Made by a program: the position numbers and the translations under genes. Source: Dryomyza anilis (Eukaryota; Arthropoda; Insecta; Diptera; Dryomyzidae). Taken from it: DNA of 64,000 bases. Each line of letters begins with the position of its first letter. Within the stretch, counting starts at the first letter, position 1. Below, one piece after another: positions 45,893 through 57,378 of this stretch. The notes under the pieces are model-generated. The model saw only the letters and a program-made list of their open reading frames with translations. It was not told where the DNA came from and ran no database searches. Where the stretch lies: assembly GCA_951804985.1 (NCBI GenBank), contig OX638132.1, forward strand, positions 44,678,791 through 44,742,790, in the 5' to 3' direction.

Positions 45893-47505
45893 AAATATAA
45901 TGTTAGGATGATCAAATTTTCCATTCATCTTTGATAAAGCGCCGAAGACGATTTTTTTTTTGCAATGGTGCGATTTTTGTCTGTTTGAAATATATTTAAA
46001 AAATATCCGAACTCCTGCCAAAAATTGTGTCTGAGTTATTTACAAAGGAGTATATTTCAAACCATAGAGAAAATTTTGTAAAACAGATCTAACAAATCCA
46101 AAACTGTTGCAACTTTTTATGTCGGCAAAATCGTACGCTATCGAATTAGATCTTGAACCAATATCGTAGGTCAAATCGTACTAAAACTGCAAAAATAACT
46201 CAAAGCGACATATTGCAGTTTTTTTCGAAACGAATTACTATTGCCAGTACAAATAACTAATAACTCAGTTTTCTGTTATGTCTTACTTTATGAATCCGTA
46301 ACTTTTGTTTTATTTTCTGCCTGTTATACCAAACATCTATAAAATCTCTTTTTATACCCTACACCTATGAATACAGGGTATTTTAACATTGTGCATATAT
46401 TGTAACGCCCATTAGGAGGCGTGTCCGGTATAGAAAAGTATATATATTTTTGATCAGCATCACTACCCGAGTCCGTTTACCCATGTCCGTCGGTCTGTCT
46501 GTCTGTCTTGCTGTCTGACCGGATACAAGGTAATTTGAAAAATAATAGTCAGAATGTAAAGAAATTTGGTTTCAATACGTTTTAGCAAAAAAAATGATTC
46601 GGAGTTTCGCTTTGGCAAAATCGGTCAACGGACACGCCCACCACCCATACAACTCACTTATATATTACTATTTAGGAACCAATAACTCGAAAAGTATTAC
46701 ATATGTATTTATAAAATTTAAAACATATTGTTAGAATTTGATCGATATATTTGCGCATTAGATTTTTTGAGCAAACGAAATAATAAAAAATTTTTGAAAA
46801 CGTCAACGTGAAAACGATTTTTGCAACTAGAGCATTACACTTCAGGATTTTCGGAAATTTGTTTGCACGACACACATACACATTAAATATATTGATAAAT
46901 TCAAGCCAAGTGCTTTTTTTACAACTACAAAAAATGATTACTGATTAATTTTTTCAAACTTTGGACCACTGTATCTCTGGAGAAGGTGAGTCTTGAGCTC
47001 TGCTAGATTTGGTGTGGAATGTCTCTAATACAAAAAGTTTCCTTACTAAAAAAATTGTTAAAATGATTCTAATTCCAGTTTATGCAAAGCAAGACTCTTG
47101 GTTAAAAACATGTCGATATTTTTTTTTAATAAAAGTCAAAATTTTTGTTTCTTTTTTTATTCTGATTGCGCTTTTATTTGATACTGGAGCTGATTCTGAA
47201 AATGTTTTCTTAAATAGTGTCCAGTTTTTGAGATTTATAAGTTTTTATTATTTTTCTCTACTTTTGTTTTTAATAGTTAAACTAAAAACAATAATGTAAC
47301 TTTCTTTTCTGTGTTAAAGGTAAAAATGTGCTAACATATATTTTTTTTATATGCCGGCGAAATATAGCCAAGGAATATAACAATAAATTTAAAATTTTAT
47401 GAATAAAAAACAATATTACTTGACAAAAAAAAGGTCAAAATTATTGTTATGCCATTTATGCAAAGTCATGTATAATATTTAAAATGACAATTAGGAAAAT
47501 AAATT
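45893..47505 (+). mobile_element. hAT-A inside gypsy-B with nested DINE (B2)
   Basis: Copy of 36853-38440. The DINE occupies about 46262-46905 in reverse orientation and keeps the segment 'ttcgctttggcaaaatcggt' (about 46606) missing from B1. Confidence 0.75.
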
Positions 47506-47666
47506 ATAACCCTATTTTAAAAACTTATCACATTCTCATTATAAAATTTTAGAAAATAATGTACCAACACTAAACGCTATGGCCTCGCATAGCAGTAGAG
47601 GCCATAGCGTTTAGATCCTGCTAGACTTCAAATAGCGCGAAAAGAGTTTGATTTGATTTGGCATAT

Positions 47667-48195
47667 CCAATTGGGCAAATCCGTTGCACATGGTTCGTAA
47701 AGGAAACTGTCACTGCAGTGATTACAGAATCCCTAACGCCCAGACATTGCCTGATAGATATCCGGTTCCGTTTGTCTCCGATGTAAGCAGCAATCTCAAT
47801 GGTCGGAAAGTTTTCTCAAAACTAGACTCGGTTAGAGTTTATCATCAAATATCTATGTTTCCAGCATATATACCTCAAAAAAAAAATAATTACACCAATT
47901 GGTTTTTATGATTTTTTTAAAATGCCATTTGAGTTAAGAAATTCCGCTCAATTTTTTAAAGGTTTATAAAAGGATTAGATTTTACATTTTCCTATATCGA
48001 CGATATACTTGTCGCATCATTTACTCACCAAGATCACTTAAAGAATTTGAAAATAATATTTGAACGATACGAAAAATATGGCATTATAATTAATCATGAC
48101 AAAAGCATTTTTGCGAAAAAATCTGTAAATTTTTTAGGTTTCAAGATTGATGGTAATGGCATAAATGAAAACGAAAGTTGAAGCAATAGATGCGA
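47667..48195 (+). pseudogene. gypsy-B reverse transcriptase (B2 copy)
   Basis: Nearly identical to 38602-39130, with the same frameshifts and the YIDD box at about 47993-48004. Every disabling lesion seen in B1 is present here, so pol had decayed before the second duplication. Confidence 0.88.
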
Positions 48196-49119
48196 TGAAA
48201 GATCAGAGAACTCAAAAGTTTTTTTCTATCGACGTTTTTTGCCATAATCAAGCTGTCCTGAATGAATTTCTTCGAGGGAGTGGAAAAATGATAAATCACT
48301 GATTAAATGGACTCCTGAGACAGAAGCAGCTTTTCAGTCTTGTAAAACCAAACTAAACTTCAAGCTCACCCTGTACCAAATGTTGTATTGGCTTAAAGTT
48401 GGTTCGTCGAACTATGCATGGATGCAGTTTTAGAAAATATCAACTATTTTAGGTAACCCCTATCGTTCTACTCAAAGAAACTCTCTACAACATAGAAACA
48501 ATATAGTACTTACGATAGGGAGCTCATTGCTGCATATTCGGCAGTCAAACATTTTAAAAACTCCTAGAAGGAAGGAACCGTTAGTTTTTGCATTTAACAA
48601 AATCCAAATAAATCATCACGACGGTAATTCCGTCATTTAGATTACATCGGACAATTCACAACAAATATTCGTCATGTATCTGGGCATAACAATTCAGTTG
48701 CTGACTAGTTATCAAGATTAACAGAGATTTTACAAATTGACTACAAAGAACTATACAACTCACAACAAATTGATGAAGGACTGCAGATCTTGTGAGAAAT
48801 AACACTACAAGTTTGAAGTTTGCAGCAGTACCAGTCCCTGGAAATTCATTTAAAATCTGCAGTGACGTATCTTGAGAAAAACCAAGGCTATTAATCTAGT
48901 TCATAATCTCACGCATCCAGGTTCTAAAGCATCTCGACGCCTCTTGGTTGAACGATTTGTTGGCCATTTATTAAAAAAGATGTGTCTGTTTGGGTGAAAT
49001 ACTGTTTATCATGCCAAGCGTCTAAGACATCAAGACGCGTACATAGTGAACATGGAAGTTGTCCAATATCGTCAAAAAGGGTTGCTGACGTGCACGTAGA
49101 CATTGTTGAACCATTTCCG
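48196..49119 (+). pseudogene. gypsy-B RNase H and integrase N-terminus (B2 copy)
   Basis: Copy of 39131-40054 with one notable difference (gatgaaggactgc versus gatgaagaactgc near 48774). Ends at 49119 in VDIVEPFP, where hAT-B begins. The integrase continues at 52247 with LPPSEDY; 'ttccg' is present on both sides. Confidence 0.85.
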
Positions 49120-49323
49120 TAGGCATGTGCCGATATTTTGGTAACAGTTATTTTTTCACCGTTTCTCAATAGTAACGGCGGCAGCCTGCTACCAAAATTC
49201 CAGTAACAATGATTGATACGTTGATTCTTTGAGTAAAACTAACACCCTGTTATAGAATTACTCCAGTTGCTGTGATTCGCAGCTAATGATATCTTTGTTG
49301 TGAATATTCGCAATAACAAAGTA

Positions 49324-51663
49324 CACAGAAAAAAAAAGTTCATACTATTTATGAATTTGTTCATCAATTTTAAGAATTTTTCATTATTACTCAACCAATG
49401 ACCAAATTCATCCAATTTATGAATTGTTCATAAAACCGTAATGTAAAAGTTCATAATATTGATGAACGTTTTCATAATACTTATGAAAATATTCATGGTA
49501 TTTATGAACTTTAAACTAATTAAAAATAAAAATAAAACATTTTTTTTTATTTTCTGGAATATTTTTTTTTCTTTTATTATGGGCCATTCCACACCAAATC
49601 AACCAGCAGTTGGAACTCACCTTCTTCGATTTCAATAAAATTTAGGCCAGTTATAAAGGGCATCGCGTTATGCATTCGTCCACTACTTCCGCAGATACAG
49701 TGGTTCAAATTTTAGAAAATTGCATAAAATTACTTTCGTATGGTTGTTCATATTTAAATATCTCTTAAAGTAGAAATGTTAGAAACTCCTTTGATTGCTC
49801 GTTTTATAGCTCATAGAACAAGGTTTTATACCAAGTAAGTTGTAACTTCTAAACTTGAATATGAGGCCCTTTGTAATTATCCTTGTACTTCAAAATTGAT
49901 GTCTTTAAAAAGGACCCTTTTTAAAATTCTGAAAAAAATCACACATTTTGGATAATTTAATATAAATGTCCATGCCAAATTTCAAGATGGTATTTTGATA
50001 GAATCTTATTTTAAAAAATTAATTTTCTAAATTTTTACATATTTTTTGTATTGAAAAAAAAAATATTTTTTTTCAAAAGTAAAATTTGCAATAATTTTTC
50101 AATGTATTTGTAACTCTGATTTCGAAAATACCGTCAGTTTTATCAAATTGTCTCAAGTTTTGGAGATATATACTATTTTTCTAAAATCGTACAATATGGT
50201 ACCATCTTGAAAATTTGCATGAACATTTATAATAAATTGAAGAAAACTTGGGATTTTTTTCAGAATTTTAAAAAGGGTCCTTTTTAAGGACATCAATTTT
50301 AAAGTGCAAGGATAATGACCACGAGCTACATGTTCACGTTTAGAAGTTACAACTTACTTTTTCTGAAAGGTTGTTCTATTAGCTTTAAAACGAGGCATCA
50401 ATGGATATTGAAATATGAACAACCACACAAAAGGTGATTTTTGGCCCATTTTTTGTAACTTTGAGCAACTGTATCCCTGGAAATAGTGGGCGAAAAATAT
50501 AAAAAAATTGGTTAGTATATATCTGGATACCCTTTATCAGTTACCCAAATTTTATTGAAATCGAAAAGGTAAAATCTCAAATTTTACTTTTTTTGGTCGA
50601 TTTGTTGTGGAATGACCCTATATTACTTTTTTATTTTATTTTATTATTTTAATTTTTTTATGTTTTTAACTACTTACATTTTATTTTAAATCTACTCTTG
50701 CTGTTGCTGCCTATTGTTGCTGTTTGTTGTTGCGTGATGTTAAGTACCTGCGGTGCACGTTTCTTTGGAGTTGTAAACAAACAAATGAAACAATTCGGTC
50801 TATTTGTACGAAATAACATAGGAATAATATAAACTAAGAATTGTATATGCTATCATCGACTATCGACGCGTCGCGACGAGTTGTCAAGCCGCATGACGCG
50901 CATTGATTGGTCAAAAATATCTATTTATAGCATGATCATAAGTTGCAGGTCACACATACGACCATACACACATACTCAAATGCCTACCTACCTACTTTTT
51001 GTTGTATTTTCTATTCTCCTTTGGTGGACTGGTTTTTTATTTCCAGTTATTGGGAATATTATAAGAAAAATATCACCCATTAAGCAATTTAGGAGCGCTC
51101 TGAAATTAAAGTCATAAAGGTGACCAATTTTTGAGTGTTTTATGAGCCCTCAGAAAAATGACTCATAAAAGTATTTCAATCAAGACTGTTTTTGGATCTC
51201 TCAAAAACATTACTCATAAAATATTCATATTTGGAGGACCTCATAAATTAGACTCCTAATGACCGTAACTTCAACGAGTAGATATCTTATTGTTGTTCAT
51301 ACCTAACAGATATCTCTTACCTATCCGATGTTTTTGCTTCTTAACTATGCGTTAAAATTACGAAATTTTGATTACACAATAGATAATTAAGCATCAGTAG
51401 ATACCTATTCGTTGAAGTTATGGGCATTAAAGCATCAAAAATAAAATTGTTTCTGACGTTCAGAAAATAGACTCATAAAAGTTCTCTATTTTATATTGTT
51501 TTAGGAACGCTCCAAAATTTTACTCATAAAAGAGTCTTATTCATGAGCCTTTAAGGTGCTCCCTCAAATGAAATTCATAAATTCATCAAATTTAAGAGGA
51601 GCACTAAAGGGAGTCATAAAAGTTTTTGAATTTGAAATCAAATGAAAATTCATTTCATTAGTG
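49324..51663. mobile_element. TcMar-B candidate (B2 copy)
   Basis: TA at 49322-49323 and 51664-51665, ends CACAGAAAAAAAA... and ...TTCATTAGTG. Both flanking arms (49338-49515 and 51120-51640) are packed with 'ttcataa', 'ttatgaa' and 'actcataaaa' words, a possible subterminal repeat signature. Tentative. Confidence 0.35.
49581..50618. repeat. 1.04-kb near-complete palindrome PAL-1 (B2 copy)
   Basis: Arms of about 500 bp meet near 50100. Matching pairs include 'ggccattccacaccaaatc' (49582) with 50595-50617; 'tttcgatttcaataaaattt' type sequence at about 49625 and 50545; 'gtaagttgtaacttctaaac' (49835) with 50340; 'aaaaaggaccctttttaaaa' (49906) with 50270. Looks like a foldback-type transposon. 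Related single arms occur in hAT-A (for example near 17765 and 62600). Confidence 0.88.
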
Positions 51664-51863
51664 TAAATTCAACAGACAAACCTACATATTTCATGGATTT
51701 TTTTTAAAATGAATGCATTTACTCACGGATGTCTGGACTAAGAAAAACATGAACATGTACTATGTTGGATTTATTGCAGACACATTCTATATTTCTGAAG
51801 AAAGAAAACTCCAAACAATGAAGTAATGATGGTGTCTAGAAATTATCAAAAATGTGAATTTTT

Positions 51864-52040
51864 TAAGAATATTTTGAAATGATCAAAAATACGCAGATTT
51901 TTGCGGTCTTTAAAGCGTGTCCACTACCCAAGTTTCTCTAGCTTTTTTGTGCCCTCTACCCAGGGGTTGGATTTGTTTTTGGTTTCTTTTAAGTGCTCAT
52001 ATATGGGAGTCTTAAAAGACTCAAAATGTTTGCTGGGCAG
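51864..52040. other. hAT-B interior, no gene
   Basis: Unique part of hAT-B past the duplication end. An 87-codon open frame (51901-52164) has no recognisable domain and overlaps the subterminal inverted repeat, so it is not called as a gene. Confidence 0.5.
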
Positions 52041-52246
52041 TAGCTATGAATCACAGCTACTGGAGTATTTCTATAATAAGGTGTTATTTTTACTCTTGAA
52101 TAACAGGCTGTTCTTTTTCATTCAAATAATGACTAAAGTGATTGGTGTTTGCATGTTATTGTGAATATCGCAGATGTGATCAAAGTAACTTTTATTTGAG
52201 TGACTGTGACTGAAAAGTAGCATCTTTGTCCCTCACTAAACTTCCG

Positions 52247-52672
52247 CCCTCTGAAGATTATTGATATCTACTTACATGCATTGATAGGTTTTCCAGATGG
52301 ACAGAAATATTGTCAATCGAAAATATTACAGCATCCACTGTTTGTCGTACGTTTTATTAAGGATGGATTAGCAGATTCGGGTGTCCAGAGTGCAATCAGT
52401 CATTATGTATCGAAATTGTTTTTGGATCTCAGTAAGTTTTGTGGCGCTCTACCTAAACATACAACATATCATCCACAATGTAACGGGATGATCGAGAGAG
52501 GTTTTACCCTCTGTATTTCTAGGACAGAGAACAGTTGTAAAATGCGATCTAAATGCATTTGGAGCAGAAATGTAATATGGAGAAAGCTTAATGATTCCTG
52601 GATAATTTTTTCACATCACTGAGAAGCGTGACAATCCTATAGATGTTTTAAGTGACTTGCGAAAATTTTTTG
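52247..52672 (+). pseudogene. gypsy-B integrase catalytic core
   Basis: Continues the integrase interrupted by hAT-B: LPPSEDY.YLLTCIDRFSRW (52250-52300), ILSIENITASTVCRTF, then after frameshifts KFCGALPKHTTYHPQCNGMI followed by ER, where the Glu of the triad stands (about 52493). A stop near 52620 and text DNPIDVLSDLRKFF lead into the copia-B LTR at about 52673. The TDQG motif with the second Asp is decayed (FGCPECNQS). Identity rests on the run THRYLLTCIDRFSRW-like sequence and the HHTTxYHPQ.NGMIER motif. Confidence 0.85.
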
Positions 52673-52833
52673 ATGTTGATTTCAAGAAAGAAAATTTGAA
52701 TGTGTAAAATATCGAGTACAGAAAAATTCAGAGTAATTTATAAAAACAAGGTTACTAATATTATAATAGGAAAACAATTACAAGTACAATACACGTATAT
52801 GAAAACAAGTACAATATTTTAAATTCTAATACT
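52673..52833 (-). repeat. Copia-B 3' LTR
   Basis: About 160 bp, over 90% identical to 58155-58319 by eye (shared 'attcagagtaatttataaaa', 'gtacaatattttaa'). On the minus strand it follows a purine-rich tract, 'tttagtgggag'. The outer boundary is uncertain. Confidence 0.72.
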
Positions 52834-53134
52834 CCCACTAAATATTGACATATTAATATTATTGACATTGAACATATTAAACAAAATTTGTATATAAAAC
52901 TGACATAATAATATTGGTACTATTTTTATTTAAAATTAACTCTTCCAAATACTTTAGTTAGCAGTTAAGTTGAGTGAGTTCCTTAAAATTTGAAAAACTG
53001 ATTCCGACAAGGACTTTGTCAATAAATCCGCCTTTTGTTCACTGGTTTGCACATTGCTAAGATCAAATTTTTTGTTTTCATATTTTTCCCTAATAAAATG
53101 AAAACGAACATCAATATGTTCAATATGTTGTTAA
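52834..53134 (-). pseudogene. Copia-B RNase H C-terminus
   Basis: Minus strand reads HIDVRFHFIREKYENKKFDL then SNVQTSEQKADLLTKSLS (about 53130 down to 53000), the conserved end of copia polyproteins (HIDxRxHFIR ... ADxxTKxL), followed by a stop and about 120 bp to the LTR. The Asp-containing core upstream is lost beyond the TTAA element. Confidence 0.85.
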
Positions 53135-54089
53135 GCCGTGAAATGTACGTTTTGGTAGTTAGTTGCGTACAATAAAAATATATTTTGGTATTATACAATA
53201 CATTAGGGCGAGTACATGTAAAATAATTAAAATATAAATATAATTTTTTTTTATTAACGTTTTTACTGCTAATTATGTCGATAAGCCTGGGAAGATTATA
53301 AGTAATATATAGTTTTATTTATACAGGATTCAGGATGCAAATATTGTGTGCACTGATTCCTTGGTTTATTTCATGAACAAATATTTTACAAAGATGGAGT
53401 GTATCTGGAACTCCCAATGATATATAGGGTGTTCTCAAAAAGTGATCCACGATAAAATAGGTAAGTGTTAGATAAAAATGATATTTACAGAATTTGTTTG
53501 TTACATCATAGTTTATTCAAATATAAAAATAAAAATAAAAAAATGTTAAACTAAATATTTAAACAAAAACTGCATTATGAAAAAAACTTTATTAAAACTT
53601 ACCTTTTTTTTAATTTGATGAAAAATATCCTAAGGGTCTAATACAAAATGTCAAGGTTATTATTTTTTTTTAATAATTCTGATCAATTTTATGTAAAATT
53701 AATATAATATTAATCGACTAAGATATAAATTGTAGAAGAGACAATTAAAAACTAATTTCTATATGCTTTTGTAAAATAAATTTTGAAAACACCCTTTATA
53801 TAATTGGGTGTTCCAGATACACCCCATCTTTGTAACATTTTTTTTTTTATGAAATGAACCAAGGAATCAGTGCACAAAATATTTGCATCCTGAAGCGCAC
53901 CACCCCGTATATATAAAACTATATATTACTTATAATCTTCCCAGGCTTATCGACATACTTAGCAGTAAACACGTTAATAAAAAAAAAAAATATTAGTTAG
54001 TTATTTTTACATGTATTCAACTTAATGTAATAATACCAAAATATATTTTTATAGTTCGCAAATAACTACCAAAACATACATTTCACGGA
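53135..54089. mobile_element. TTAA-flanked palindromic element, 955 bp
   Basis: TTAA at 53131-53134 and 54090-54093. Ends GCCGTGAAATG and TCCGTGAAATG (inward). The arms, about 300 bp each (53136-53440 and 53790-54088), are inverted copies: 'tatgtcgataagcctgggaa' at 53275 has its complement at about 53935. The spacer 53441-53789 is non-coding. TTAA sites are used by piggyBac and Kolobok elements; which applies is not shown. Confidence 0.88.
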
Positions 54090-54093
54090 TTAA

Positions 54094-54525
54094 AAATTGA
54101 ATTTCAATAAAGTATGCCACATGTTCAATTTCTTTTTATGTTAATTATGTTTATTTGATATTTAAGAGAAGTTATCGACACATTTGAAATCTGTAGCAAG
54201 ATGGCGAAAATGGGTGTGAACTATCTAAGAAAAGTATATGTAAAAATATGCGAATAAATTATTTATGGCCGGATCAAATTTCATAGTAATCTGTAGTAAA
54301 TTGTGTTCAAGTTTTCAAAATTTCATCAAAAACCAACCTAAAATGAAAAAGTTATTCAACTTTAAGCAGACCTACCTACTAACTATTTTAAATAGGCTAA
54401 AAACAGATAATCGCCTCTACACGTTTTCGATTTGGCCAAAATTTCAAAATTTGTCTGTGAGTATTTTATCAATTCCATTGTATCAATACCATTGCATCAA
54501 TACCACACCATCATAAACTTACAAA
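54094..54525. other. Unassigned sequence replacing the copia-B YVDD region
   Basis: Lies where the rest of the copia RT and RNase H should be. Contains 'caataccattgcatcaatacc' type repeats near 54485 and an 83-codon frame with no known motif. Probably another insertion or replacement. Confidence 0.4.
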
Positions 54526-55203
54526 TCGAAAGTATTAATTTGGAACCATTGCTTTTTTATAATAAACACATGAATCTGCGTTACTAACTTGCATTTTAAA
54601 TTTATCTAATACTTCATAACATTTTTTATTAAAGCACCTTGAAGCTTGTGTTAATCCTTTTTAGTCTACATACTTTATTATGATCTTTACAGTAACCAAT
54701 AGGTTGCTTCATGTAAAGCTCTTCGTCTACTTCCCCATATAAAAATGCAGTTTTAATATCAAATTGCTTAATTATCATACCTTGATAACTGCAATGAATA
54801 GTATCACTCGTACAGAATCATACTTGACAACAGGACTAAATGTTTCCTCATAATCCAAACCGTATTTTAGTGTAAATCCTCCCGCAACTTGACGAGCTTT
54901 AAAGCGATCGATTAACCCAACAGTATTCAGTTTGATTTTGTAGATCCAGCGACAATCCACAAGCTTTCTTCCTTTTGGCTAATAACATAAATCCCATGTC
55001 TTGTTTTTCATAAGCGAATCGTATTCTTCATCCATAGCATGCACCCAGTTCTTTGCATATTGAGACTTCATAGATTCTTCGTAAATCGCTGGTTCTGTAG
55101 AATCTGATGTTGTCAGGAACATGTCAAAAATGTTAACTTTCTTTGCCTTTGACCGTAAATTGTATCCTCCAGATTCTTGGTTTGAGTTTGATACCTCCTC
55201 CAA
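54526..55203 (-). pseudogene. Copia-B reverse transcriptase, N-terminal half
   Basis: From 55203 downward: NLRSKAKKVN, AMDEEYDSLMKNKTWDL, then after a stop [30 protein letters not shown] and [15 protein letters not shown] (54960-54780). Next FDIKTAFLYGEVDEELYMKQ, and finally FKMQVSNADSCVYYKKAMVP at about 54600-54530. All are canonical copia RT segments up to just before the YVDD box, which is missing. Frameshifts occur near 54775 and 54620. Confidence 0.9.
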
Positions 55204-55372
55204 TACATTTTCTTCAGTTATATTTATTTCTTGCTGCGCTTCTTGAATATTTTCACCGATGGATTGATTTTGTTCCGAAATTTCTTAATTTTCGTACTTG
55301 GATGTTGTTGATCATCTGCATTATGCGAAACATTTTCTAACTGCTGAGGAAATTGTAGCAGAACATCTTCGC
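55204..55372 (-). other. Copia-B linker between integrase and RT
   Basis: Minus-strand sequence between the integrase end and the RT start; contains a Gln/Glu-rich stretch (QQSENVS, EQNQSIGENIQEAQQEI-like) broken by stops. Such acidic linkers are usual in copia polyproteins. Confidence 0.6.
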
Positions 55373-55983
55373 TCAGGGCTTCATTAAAATGTTTTGTTTC
55401 CATTTTTCCAAATTCATGCCAAATATTACATCTCGATGGACCTCAACTTTATTTTCGGGCTCAAAATACACATGACTGTCATACCAAACGAAAACACCTT
55501 TCCTGCTTTTGGCATCCCATTTTTTACGAATCTCCTTGGGTACATGCGAAAACACTTCGCATCCAAATATTCTCAGGTGAATAATTTTCGGCGTTTTGTT
55601 GTACCATAATATAAATGGTGTTGTACCTCTTATTGAACTTGGTCCGCTAAGATTAAGAACATACACCACGGAATTAACTGCTTCTACCCAAAGTATTTTG
55701 CTTAATATTTTCGAATGCAAAAGACTTCTTAATAATTCAACCACCGTTCGTATTTCTCTTTCAACTGAGTCATTCTGTTCTGGTGTGTATGGAACAGTTT
55801 TCTGATGATTAATCCCATTGTGTGCCAGCAAATTTTTAACATCTTTGTTAATAAATTCTTTTTCGTTGTCTGATCTAATAGTCCTTATCGTTGTCTTGTT
55901 GTTCTTCATCATATTTAGAAAATCGCTCAATCTTTCTTTAACTTTATCCTTCTGTTTAAGAAAATAGACCGATTTGAATCTTG
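55373..55983 (-). pseudogene. Copia-B integrase core, C-terminal part
   Basis: Minus strand, 185 open codons from 55930: TIRSDNEKEFINKDV (second catalytic Asp), TVPYTPEQNDSVEREIR (the triad Glu), ILWVEAVNSVVYVLNLSGPS, HLRIFGCEVFSHVPKEIRKK and the C-terminal GVFVWYDSHVYFEPENKVEV. Both visible triad residues are kept. Upstream, at 55983-56608, a DINE separates it from the first Asp region and the zinc-binding domain. Confidence 0.92.
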
Positions 55984-55985
55984 AA

Positions 55986-56607
55986 CCAGTTGGGAAGGTT
56001 AGATCACATGGGAAATTTTAAATTTGGTGTTATTATGATAGTTAGGATTATCAAAATTATCGTCGGTCTTAGCCGAAGTGGTATATTCAAAGTGGTATAT
56101 AATTCACCAGGGTATACAAATCCTGAAAATAACTACAAAATTTCAATTGCTGAAGAATTTCCTTTCATTTCATACCCATATTTACAAACCACAAGTCGTT
56201 TCGCGGGAAAACATTATTTCCATGTATTTTAGCATGAAGTCAATATATATTTGACCAAACAAGTTTACCTAAAACGTATACAGTAACATTGAACTGCAGA
56301 TGTAAATTTTATATGAGTTATTTGAATATAAATTGTCAGATCACAGGTCACAATCAACCGATCTCGCCAATTTTTTCGCACATACAGCGTAGGTATATAA
56401 GTAATCTAAATTATGAGTTTCATTTATCTAACTTTTCAATTGTTTAAGTAGTAGTGATTTCAACAGACAGACGGACAGACAGACGAACAGACAGACAGAC
56501 GGACATCGCTAAATCGACTCAGGAGGTCATGCTGATCAAGAATATATATACTTTTCCATACCGGAGATGCTTCCTTCTGGAGGCACTCTTAGTGTAGGGT
56601 ATAAAAA
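55986..56607 (+). mobile_element. DINE-like element in copia-B integrase
   Basis: Starts 'ccagttgggaaggttagatc' and ends 'gtgtagggtataaaaa'; matches the single-body form of the 4576-5755 element with a CAGA/CGGA run at 56464-56500. No target duplication is evident, as expected of Helitron-related elements. Confidence 0.82.
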
Positions 56608-56616
56608 TCATCTTAA

Positions 56617-56838
56617 TCAGTAGGAAATATTTTGCTTTTCAAAACTACAACCTTCGCAGATGTCTTCTTTGTCGTCATCAAATATAACATCGTATTGCTT
56701 TAAAAAATCTTTAACATGAAGACAGTTTTGATGCATCAAACGTTGATGCCATAACTGTAAAGATGCTGGAACGTTGCGGTTTGTAACATAGTTTGTGCTA
56801 TCATTTTTAACTGAGTTGCGTTTCATTAGTATTTGCAT
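56617..56838 (-). pseudogene. Copia-B GAG-pre-integrase (zinc-binding) domain
   Basis: Minus-strand frame reads LQLWHQRLMHQNCLHVKDFL ... DICEGCSFEKQ. The LWHxRLxH and CxxC give the HHCC zinc site that precedes copia integrase. The preceding stretch (about 56840-56935) continues in a shifted frame toward the protease. Confidence 0.9.
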
Positions 56839-56934
56839 TCTAATCTCGAACAGCCTTCCATTGCGAACACCAATGGCTTCGATTTTTCTATATCTGATAA
56901 ATCTGCAAACTTTCTTATATTATTCTTATATCCC

Positions 56935-57378
56935 TTATCCATTACAGTTGTCGCCGGAAAAAGTTTGACCAATGCCAGGAACATACAGCACGTTTTCAAG
57001 GTGCTTTTTCTGCCATCCAGTGGTATTTTGCATCATCACGTCAATATTGCCCTGTCCCGTTTCTTTCAATGAAGATCCATCTTCGATACGAACGTATTTG
57101 CACTTGTCAAAAAACTCAAACTTCGAAAACCATTCTTGGTGAGTCGTCATATGCTCTGATGCTCCAGAATCTACGTACCAGATCTCGTTTTTATTAAATA
57201 TTTCAAAGTTGCTTTCACCAATAAATGCACTTGAATTTTGTTTCGTCTGCTTGTTAGACTCTGATTCGTGACGTTTTCGTTGCATCGGACAATCTCTTTT
57301 CCAATGTCCGACTTCGTTGCAATTAAAACACCTTCCGGGTTTCAAACATTTTTTGCGCCTCCACTTCATTTTCGACAT
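56935..57378 (-). pseudogene. Copia-B nucleocapsid knuckle and protease
   Basis: 147 open codons on the minus strand. CFNCNEVGHWKRDCP is a complete CCHC knuckle (about 57330-57286). Then follows WYVDSGASEHMT with the catalytic DSG (about 57180), SLKETGQGNIDV and HLENVLYVPGIGQTF. Best-preserved piece of copia-B; the frame is shifted relative to gag by an overlap at 57323-57378. Confidence 0.92.

Larger units (their letters stand above)
42782..51855 (+). repeat. Tandem duplication 2, right unit (B2)
   Basis: Copy of 33729-42781, 9,074 bp. Carries the nonLTR-B 3' end, TcMar-A right end, hAT-A end, gypsy-B LTR, gag, hAT-A with DINE, pol, and the first part of hAT-B. Confidence 0.92.
49120..52238. 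mobile_element. hAT-B, complete 3.1-kb copy (B2)
   Basis: Starts TAGGCATGTGCC and ends ...CTCACTA (TAGTGAGGGACAAAG read inward). Strongest inverted similarity is subterminal: 'gagtaaaactaacaccctgt' onward at 49231-49285 against the complement at 52041-52095. Flanks 'catttccg' (49112-49119) and 'aacttccg' (52239-52246) match at 6 of 8 bases, consistent with an aged 8-bp hAT target duplication inside the gypsy-B integrase. No transposase. Contains TcMar-B (49324-51663) and PAL-1. Confidence 0.78.
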
